A stretch of 64,000 nt of DNA, from contig JAACJO010000004.1 of NCBI GenBank assembly GCA_013368445.1, forward strand, positions 62,001 through 126,000. Reading direction: 5' to 3'. Of the stretch, positions 57,301 through 64,000 are shown one piece after another (position 1 is the stretch's first letter; every line of letters starts with the position of its first letter). The DNA is from Leucocoprinus leucothites. Its lineage: Eukaryota > Basidiomycota > Agaricomycetes > Agaricales > Agaricaceae. The notes beneath the pieces were generated by a model, which saw only the letters and a list, made by a program, of their open reading frames with translations, searched no databases and was not told where the DNA came from. The position numbers and the translations under genes were made by a program.

Positions 57301-59931
57301 TACGAAATTCGGTGCTCGCCAGTGATATTCAGCGTCTTAGCACAACGAAAAAAGTGGTCGGAGAGGTTGGCTTTTTCTTGTGACTCTGTAGGCTCAGGAT
57401 GTTTCATTATCACTTGTCTCTAATGCGGTCCTGATGCGTCACTAGAGGAGACAGCCTGATTTACAAGGGTCAGAGCTTTTGAGTGAGCTATCTAAGTATA
57501 CAGGTGACTTCATCCCTCCTCAGCTATGGTTCTCTAGCGTCGATGGTTGCCCGTAGCGTTGACCAATGTGTTTTTTTGTTCTCACTCCATGCACTTATAA
57601 AAATATCCTCTTCAGATATTCCTTGTGAGATATAATCACCGAAATATATTCGTGCGAAGAGAAAGGAACATTGGCTTCAGTCTAGCACCACGAAGGACGC
57701 CACCCTACAAACTCTATAACAGCAGGAGATTAGCAGATGATCCCCCACTTAACTTTGGAATATAACGTCCTTTTCCATTATACTGGATTTTCATTGAGCT
57801 ACTTTAATTTGCGGTCGAAAATACCAACATTTCCCTCAGCATATTAGTCCCTTTTTGACCGAGAAATATTTCTATAACTGCTCTTATGCTCTTACAAGAT
57901 TCGAGGCAAAAACTGGACAAGGCACCACTCCTTCTATATAACGTTCTCAAAAAATCAAACATTGCTCCGCAAGGGACAGATCAGTGTCCTGGCCGTTCCT
58001 GGAGACATGAAAACCGTTCTCCTCGATTTGCAGGACGCGCCTTCAATACAATAAGATTCAATTTATCGGCTCACTCATAAACTACGAACTGACCAATTAG
58101 CAACCCATAACTAAGCTTCGGTTTTCAGGCTTTCTTCTCAGTGTCCTCGTGAGCGCTCATATATTCGTAAACTTGCCCTCGCTTTGGACCCAGGGACTAT
58201 GTCGCACTCACTATTTTATCAACTTCCACCGGTTTCTTGAGATAATCGGGCTCTCAAGACCATCTCTGCGCCCCATTTCTGTCCTTCGTGGAGTAACTCA
58301 AGAAAGCCCAAGAACCCGCAATTTACTTCTCTGATCAGGGTCTTTTAGCAGAACCCGTGGGTACTCCAACCACGCGCCTCGCGAAATTTACTTCTGACTC
58401 CTTCCTACCTGCTGTCAATTCACAAAAGAATGACTAAATTTCCCGGCACCACCAAGGGACCCCGCGTTTCTTTGACATCTTAGAGTTGAGCTCACCAATT
58501 AAGCCAAGAGCACTTCCCTCAAGCTCCACTCTGCCTTAGAAGTGAGGAAGCACTCAAGATCGACGCTCGACCGTCACACGTGGAGCATTTAGGACATACA
58601 GGACTTGCAGTCCAGTTTGAATATGGCGATATACATCCCAGGAATTTATCAACTTTAGTCCTTCTTCAATACTGATCCCATCGACCTGCTACCATTGTGA
58701 CCTCATAATATACAAGGTGATGACATCTTGAGAACCATCTACAATTCCTCCTGCCTCCGTCCTGACGCCTTAGTCAAACGTCACGTCATTTTAAGGAAAC
58801 GCGACATATGAGATGACGACAGAAAGAAATATGATGTAATTCAGTGCAGGGAACAGCGAAGAGTGTTTTGACAGTGGTTTATGGTCGCAGATATACACTT
58901 GGGAGCTTCAACCAATAACATCCTGAGCAATTATTTGGGGTGGAGCTGTCTTTAAATGGGCACACCATAAACCTAGAGGTGAATTGCTCAAGTAGACATC
59001 GTATCAAATCCATTATTACCACAAGCATATCCGTTCCAGCAGATCCATAGTCGACCCCCCCAGATGCCGACTCCCGCCCAGGAAAGCACAAGGCATCTAT
59101 TATATTGCTCCGGCGCGATGGGCCACTACTTGGAGGCAATATGCCTCAACTGGCGACGTCGCGTGCCCACGTTCTACAATGCTATCTGGAATCCCTTAAG
59201 AATAATCCGACGCGGTTATCTCGCAAGTCACTCGACAGAGTGTTCATTCTGCTTAACTCAGAGTGTTGGAATAGCAACCCGAGGATTATCCTCGTGATTT
59301 ATTCTGAATTTAAATATATTCTATTGTTTCTATGGTATATATTCTTGTAGTCTACATTCCTGTACCTTTCTCGTTTGCCCTCCAATACCACCGTGTTCGC
59401 CCAGCATCGAGTCCCTTCAACACAGAGTACAGCTTGGTGGTAGATAGGATCGTAGGTCTGGCCGAGGAGCGTGGATGTGTAATCTTACGAACTAGCAAAC
59501 GAATTTTTGCAGTGACTGACTCAATACAGAGGGTGTGAACCTATACATACTCAACTTACTATATAATACTGCCTAGTCCCATAGGCAACTACCAGAGTCT
59601 CAAACCTCTCATATTGAGATACATCAAGTTCACGATCCAAAATTAACTGGAGGGGTATTCATGATGTCATGGAGCCAACTTGAAGTGGTGGTTTGTTTAT
59701 AGTAGAGAAAAGAGACAATGAGTTCGACCACCACAAAGCCTCACGGCATCAGCTCCACGAGATACAAACAAGCTTCACGGCTAATATTAGAGCTCTGAGC
59801 TCTATGACGCTCCATTACAGTACACATTGCAAGCCGTGGTCCGTCAAATGCTCAATTATGACACCATGCACAAGTGTAAACTAAACACATACTTCAATTT
59901 CTATGCATCCACCCGCGTTTTCGCCACCCCT
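54312..59931. other. 5.6 kb gene-poor stretch
   Basis: No supported gene. Some minus frames look protein-like (55271-55510; 57195-57413; 56872-57096), but none has recognisable motifs or a forced exon structure. Plus frames at 54996-55238 and 55850-56461 are likewise unassigned. TAAGATAAGATAAGA at about 54892-54906 is a short tandem GATA-type repeat. Confidence 0.4.
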
Positions 59932-62460
59932 CTAAACTTTCTCCTCATTCTTCTCATCCGTAGCCAATTTCTCGTCCTGCGAAACTCGCTCTTCATCCTG
60001 CTGTGGAGGAGTTTTATCCTTTCGATCCCCAGGAGCGCCGACACCTCTGAAAACCACGAGCGAGAGGAGAGATCCCAAGGCGGCAAACGCAAAACAAGTC
60101 CACTGTGCTGATCTATAGCTCCGAATGTTATCTTCGCCTTCCCTCAAACTAGACGATACACGATTAAAAACGACTGTAGAAATAGTCACACCCGCTGATG
60201 TTCCGAGCTACGAATATATGTGAATAGATTCAATAAGTCATAGGAATAGTCAAGTGAATGGGATTCCAGACGTACCTGGGTCATGGTGCTAAACAAAGCC
60301 GCTGCGAGACTCTGTTCATGTGGTAATGAGATCTTGGCAATATACAACGTTCCAGAAGAAAATACAAAGTCAACTCCGATGACTGAGAGAACCGTAGCAG
60401 GAAAGCCAAAGGCCCAATATGTAGCATTGGGATTGATGAGTGCAAAAAGGATACATGCACTTGCTGTTCCCAGAGTTCCCATGGCTAGAAAAACGTCATC
60501 GATGGTCAGCAACAATGGGATTGGAGAAATAAGCCAACCACGCACCTGTGATCGCCATCATCGGTAAACGAGCAGCCATAACACCCACAAAAGCGTTGCA
60601 TGAAACTCCAGCGACGAACATGGGCAAAAGGCGGACGACAACTTCGAGTGGCTGAAGGTTTGTGTAATCTTGGTAATAAAGCTATTGACCGTCATTGAGA
60701 AACGGCTCGATCAATAAGGCTATAAAGACTCTCACCTGTACCCAGAATGTCCAACCAATAAACGCTGACCAGGTCAAGAACGCGATGGCCATAACAGCCG
60801 AAAATCGTCCCTTAGCCCTCGCCCAAAGCGAGATTTTCATAATGGGTGGCGGGAGCCTGTCAATCCACCTATCGACGAGCCCTCCATGGGTTCCTTGCCC
60901 ATCTAGCTCACTAGCTGTGCCAACTGACTCGGCTTCGCGCTTAGCTTGCCGCCGGTTCTGGACCTTCTCGAGGAACCATTGCCACCAAATGAAAACGCCA
61001 GCCAAAAACACGCCTACAATGAGAAGCGCTATGATATCTGTTATAACATCAATCAAGCATTAGAAACCGATCTTCTGAAGGCGACTCCTCCGATACAAAG
61101 GATCCTCAAGGGAAGTGCGACGTACAGCCGGTAGACCACCCATGTGGTGCTGTCTCCCCCTCTCCCAAGACGAACAAAATCAAGACTAGCGCAGCAGTAA
61201 TCAAAAATGCACCAATCCAATCCACTTTCTTATCCTCCTCCTGATTCGGGATATCTTTATCAATGCAGACAGCACCCCCGATAAAACAGATGAGATTGAT
61301 ACCAGCGAAGAGGAATAAAGCAGATCGCCATGTCGGTCTGAAAACCATAATTTTGTATGCATGAGACCCACGGAATTAAATCAAGAAAGAAAAAGCGCAT
61401 ACGCAGTTTTCTCCGTCAATACACCTCCCATCGTATTTCCAAAAACTGCACCGACAGGTGCTCCTGCGGCAAACGTTGCAAATGCGAGGGACCGAGCTCT
61501 TGATGGCGGAAACGCATGTGCGAGAATACCCAGCTAAACAGCAAGACCGATATCAACGGACGGGAATGTCGTTAGCATTGAATATATACCCGGGCGTATC
61601 AGAATGAAACTGGTGGGAATTTGGTACTTACTGATGCAGGAATGGTGGCAGCTGCACCGATACCTTGGATGCCCCGGAGGATGATGAGTGCGAGGATATC
61701 TAGTTTTCAGAAAGGTGACAAAAATGCCGAAAAAGTGTAAGTTGAAAGCGCATATACGGGAGAGTGAAGAGATAAGCGCACTATTTGCGAAACCACATCC
61801 CAGAGTAAAAGCCGCAAGCATCAACGTCCCAGCCAAATAAGCCTTCTTCCGTCCATACAAATCCGCCAACCTTCCACAGACCAACAACAGACATCCCTAC
61901 TTGCACAGGCCAATCAAGCACCAAGAATGGGCCGCCAAGATCCAAATCCCGGCAGAAAGTATACAGCAAGCGAAATGAACGAGCAAGCGAGCACCAGATG
62001 AGTGTCACTGATCTCGACAAAAAAAGACAGACGCCTGCTCACCGAACTCAGTGGGTATGCAGACACGATCCACTGCAACAGCGAAGGATCGGCATTGAAC
62101 TCTCTCCCAATCGTCGGAAGCGCAATAGACACTAAGGTATTATTACCAATCTAGAAGGCACAAAGAAGAGCTAGTAGTTAGGCACTAGCCAGGAACATAT
62201 TTTCATAAGAGTGAAGAAATTAAGCATACATTGATGATCATACTGAGCGTCGCGACCAACACAATGATCAAAGAGCTCAAGAGGCTTCTTTGAACGACAT
62301 GATATCCTTCGTGTACCTGGGGCCGTTTCTCCACCGCCCGTTTTTCCTCCTGGCTTTCAGCATGTGAAGATCTTGAACTAGGTCGTGTAGGGTCATGAGA
62401 TGGTCGTTGATGGTCAAGTGCGACAGTCGAGGTCGGCGAGCCTTCACCTGTCGAGTTCAT
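59932..62460 (-). CDS. MFS transporter of the DHA2 (multidrug pump) type
   Basis: A membrane proton antiporter that exports drugs or metabolites. The start MNSTGEGSPTSTVALDHQRP leads a hydrophilic N-terminal tail of about 60 residues, then TM1 (SSLIIVLVATLSMIINV). The blocks LVSIALPTIGREF, LLQWIVSAYPLSS and the loop 2-3 motif GRLADLYGRKKAYLAG are diagnostic. Next are IILRGIQGIGAAATIPAS and the motif C region GAPVGAVFGNTMGGVLTE, followed by TWRSALFLFAGINLICFIGG and several further TM segments. A long hydrophilic central loop (VQNRRQAKREAESVGTASEL) is present. The protein ends in a charged tail (PPQQDEERVSQDEKL). About ten short introns. The substrate cannot be told from sequence. Confidence 0.88.
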
Positions 62461-63009
62461 GCGAGCGTAAAGACGTCGTGGAAAGGAAGACAGGAAAAAA
62501 TGTGATCAAATGCTCCAGCATATAAACGATGTAAGTTATGCCATGCGATCAACGGGTGTATGTTTAGAACAGGGGGTGTATTGGAATTTGACGGACAAAT
62601 AGGAATCGAGGCCGAAAATTTGTCGTCCGGTGACATACTTAATCAGCAATTGAACATTGAAGGCCGCCTGCATGCCGACAAGCAATAAACGTCGGAAAAG
62701 ACAAATTCCGGACCCAAACGGAACTCATTACCTGCTATTTATTCTCAGGAATGTTAGAAGCGCTGTCTGGGCCCAAACACCAACAGTGAAAGGTCATAAT
62801 GCTGATGCAACGGAATGTATATTAGTTATCATGGTGAGTGGGGGTAGTACGTTTGACGTGATGCAAATGAATAAGTATAAAGCATATTAGTATGACAGAT
62901 GCAATAAGAGACCCTATAAGCGAACTTTTCATGGCGCAACATAAGCCTCTAATCTGGGCATTTTTCTGACTCTCGTAGCCTCTAACGGGTCCCAATCTAT
63001 GAATATCCT
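62461..63009. other. Intergenic region
   Basis: Promoter of the MFS gene and 3' region of Hsp10. Short open frames only. Confidence 0.45.
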
Positions 63010-63484
63010 TCACTCTTTGATCTTAGCCAAGATCTCCGAGTCTTTGAAGAGGAAGTACTCCTGGAAGGGAAAAATGAGAACGTGCCAAGCCCGTGCATGG
63101 AACTACTCACCTCCTCGCCAACTTTAATGGGGTTTCCTCCCCAGCCAGGAAGAAGGACGCGGTCACCTGCTTCAACGTTCGTAGGAATGAGCTTGCCGTC
63201 CTTGTCACGGGCGCCAGGGCCAACAGCGATGACGGTTGCCTCGGGGAGAGGGCTGTTGGTAGCAGAGCTGGGTAGGAAGATCCCAGTAGCGGTTTTCTGT
63301 TATATTACGGGTAAGTAAAGCTCTCTACTCCAGGAAAATGGCACGGTACGAACTGTCTCAGGCTTGAAACGCTGAACAAGAACACGGTCGAGGAGGGGAA
63401 TAACGGACTTGATAGACCTGAAAGTCGCCTGGGCAGCCTACGAAATGTAAGCCAGATTCAAGGGCAGTCCATTACACGTACCAT
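63010..63484 (-). CDS. HSP10: 10 kDa mitochondrial chaperonin (Hsp10/GroES)
   Basis: Four exons (63484-63482 holding only the ATG, 63437-63354, 63296-63111, 63060-63010) join in phase to 107 residues, the normal size. It is the co-chaperonin that caps Hsp60 in the mitochondrial matrix. Conserved blocks: SIKSVIPLLDRVLVQRFK, TATGIFLPSSA (start of the mobile loop), ATVIAVGPGARDKDGK, VEAGDRVLLPGWGGNPIKVG and EEYFLFKDSEILAKIKE. An ATG separated from the rest by an intron is unusual but is forced by the phases. Confidence 0.92.
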
Positions 63485-64000
63485 TGGGGTAGAGAGAGTA
63501 GAGGTGGTAGTGGTAAAGGTGAAAGAGGTGAACTTAGCTGGTCTGTTTGGACGTGGAAGCTTCCCGATTTTTCATTCTTCAGGTCACGTGAATGAATTCC
63601 GACGCGTCGTGGGCCAAGTCAGGGGCGCACTCACCCTCTCATCAAGCGCTCATGAAGCCCAACTTAAGGATTCAATCGGTTGTAGCTTCATCCTCCAGAA
63701 AGGTCTATAATTCTCAGTAAACTCCTGAGAATCTACAGGGCTACATAAATCTACTCCGTGTCGACATGTGTCGGGAGTAACGCTTGGCAGAATGGCTCTC
63801 CACGTTCCTGCTTATTGGCGACCCTTAAATTTAGGTCCAAGGCGCTTGACACGTTATTCTCGTACCACCACACAAGGTTCTGTCCTTCAACGGCAATGAC
63901 CTCTCCACGCCTGCCGCCAGAGATCCTTCATACAATAACTGTATCTTATCTCTCTCCGGTCAATGACGTCTCAACCCTTCGCGCTCTTTCTCTTACACAT
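63485..64000. other. Upstream of Hsp10 to window end
   Basis: Promoter and leader of Hsp10. The minus-strand reading has purine/pyrimidine tracts near 63490-63530. No gene is seen to the window edge. Confidence 0.45.

Noticed and set aside
1..64000. CRISPR array
   Set aside because: No regularly spaced direct repeats with unique spacers; the genome is eukaryotic.

Overview
The window looks like nuclear DNA of a mushroom-forming basidiomycete (Agaricomycetes). Genes are split by many short GT-AG introns of about 45-70 bases, and the recognisable genes are typically fungal: GABA transaminase, amidase, a LysM secreted protein, GH79 glucuronidase, uricase, a DHA2-type MFS pump, mitochondrial Hsp10 and the RNase P subunit POP4. 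All calls come from reading the sequence; no database search was run.

Layout. 3.2-14.8 kb is an accessory cluster on the minus strand, built from three kinds of small gene that share one short repeat motif (roughly S-F-N-[VIA]-x-G-x-x-N-x-[VI], often followed by a proline). Type 1 genes start with M-G/V-F-F, an F-x-I-x-G-G-x-F element and one SFN repeat; two of them are fused in frame to a complete Gtt1-like glutathione S-transferase (GST). Type 2 genes have three SFN-like repeats, amphipathic helices and a short hydrophobic, strongly basic segment. Type 3 genes are mostly tandem SFN repeats of about 27 residues. In transcription order the minus-strand genes run 2-1-3, 2-3(broken), 2-1. At 21.6-24.7 kb the 2-1-3 order appears again on the plus strand, with its type 1 member decayed. 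A further type 1 N-terminus, joined to a Gln/Pro-rich tail, lies at 29.0-29.8 kb on the minus strand. This family is the most interesting content. The type 1 architecture (a putative prion-like or beta-solenoid N-terminus plus a GST fold) resembles that of yeast Ure2p, and the repeat loosely recalls RHIM/HET-s-type amyloid signalling motifs. Both functional readings are inference.

Between the cluster arms lie two metabolic genes (GABA transaminase and amidase, 15.4-20.1 kb, minus). On the right are a tandem pair of unknown small genes with CRE-like promoters (25.5-27.4 kb, plus; the second copy broken), a two-LysM secreted protein (28.2 kb, plus), a disordered protein (31.0 kb, plus), POP4 (32.8 kb, plus) and GH79 (34.5-36.6 kb, minus).

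36.6-45.0 kb is a gene-poor stretch with one perfect hairpin. Then come a zinc-finger transcription factor combining two C2H2 fingers with a Zn2Cys6 cluster (45.0-48.0 kb, minus), uricase with an unusually long intron (50.4-54.3 kb, minus), a second gene-poor stretch, an MFS transporter (59.9-62.5 kb, minus) and Hsp10 (63.0-63.5 kb, minus).

GABA transaminase, amidase and uricase are all nitrogen-recycling enzymes. Hsp10 and POP4 are core housekeeping genes. The SFN-repeat cluster, the LysM gene and the unknown pair look like fast-evolving accessory genes, probably for non-self recognition, stress or defence (inference).
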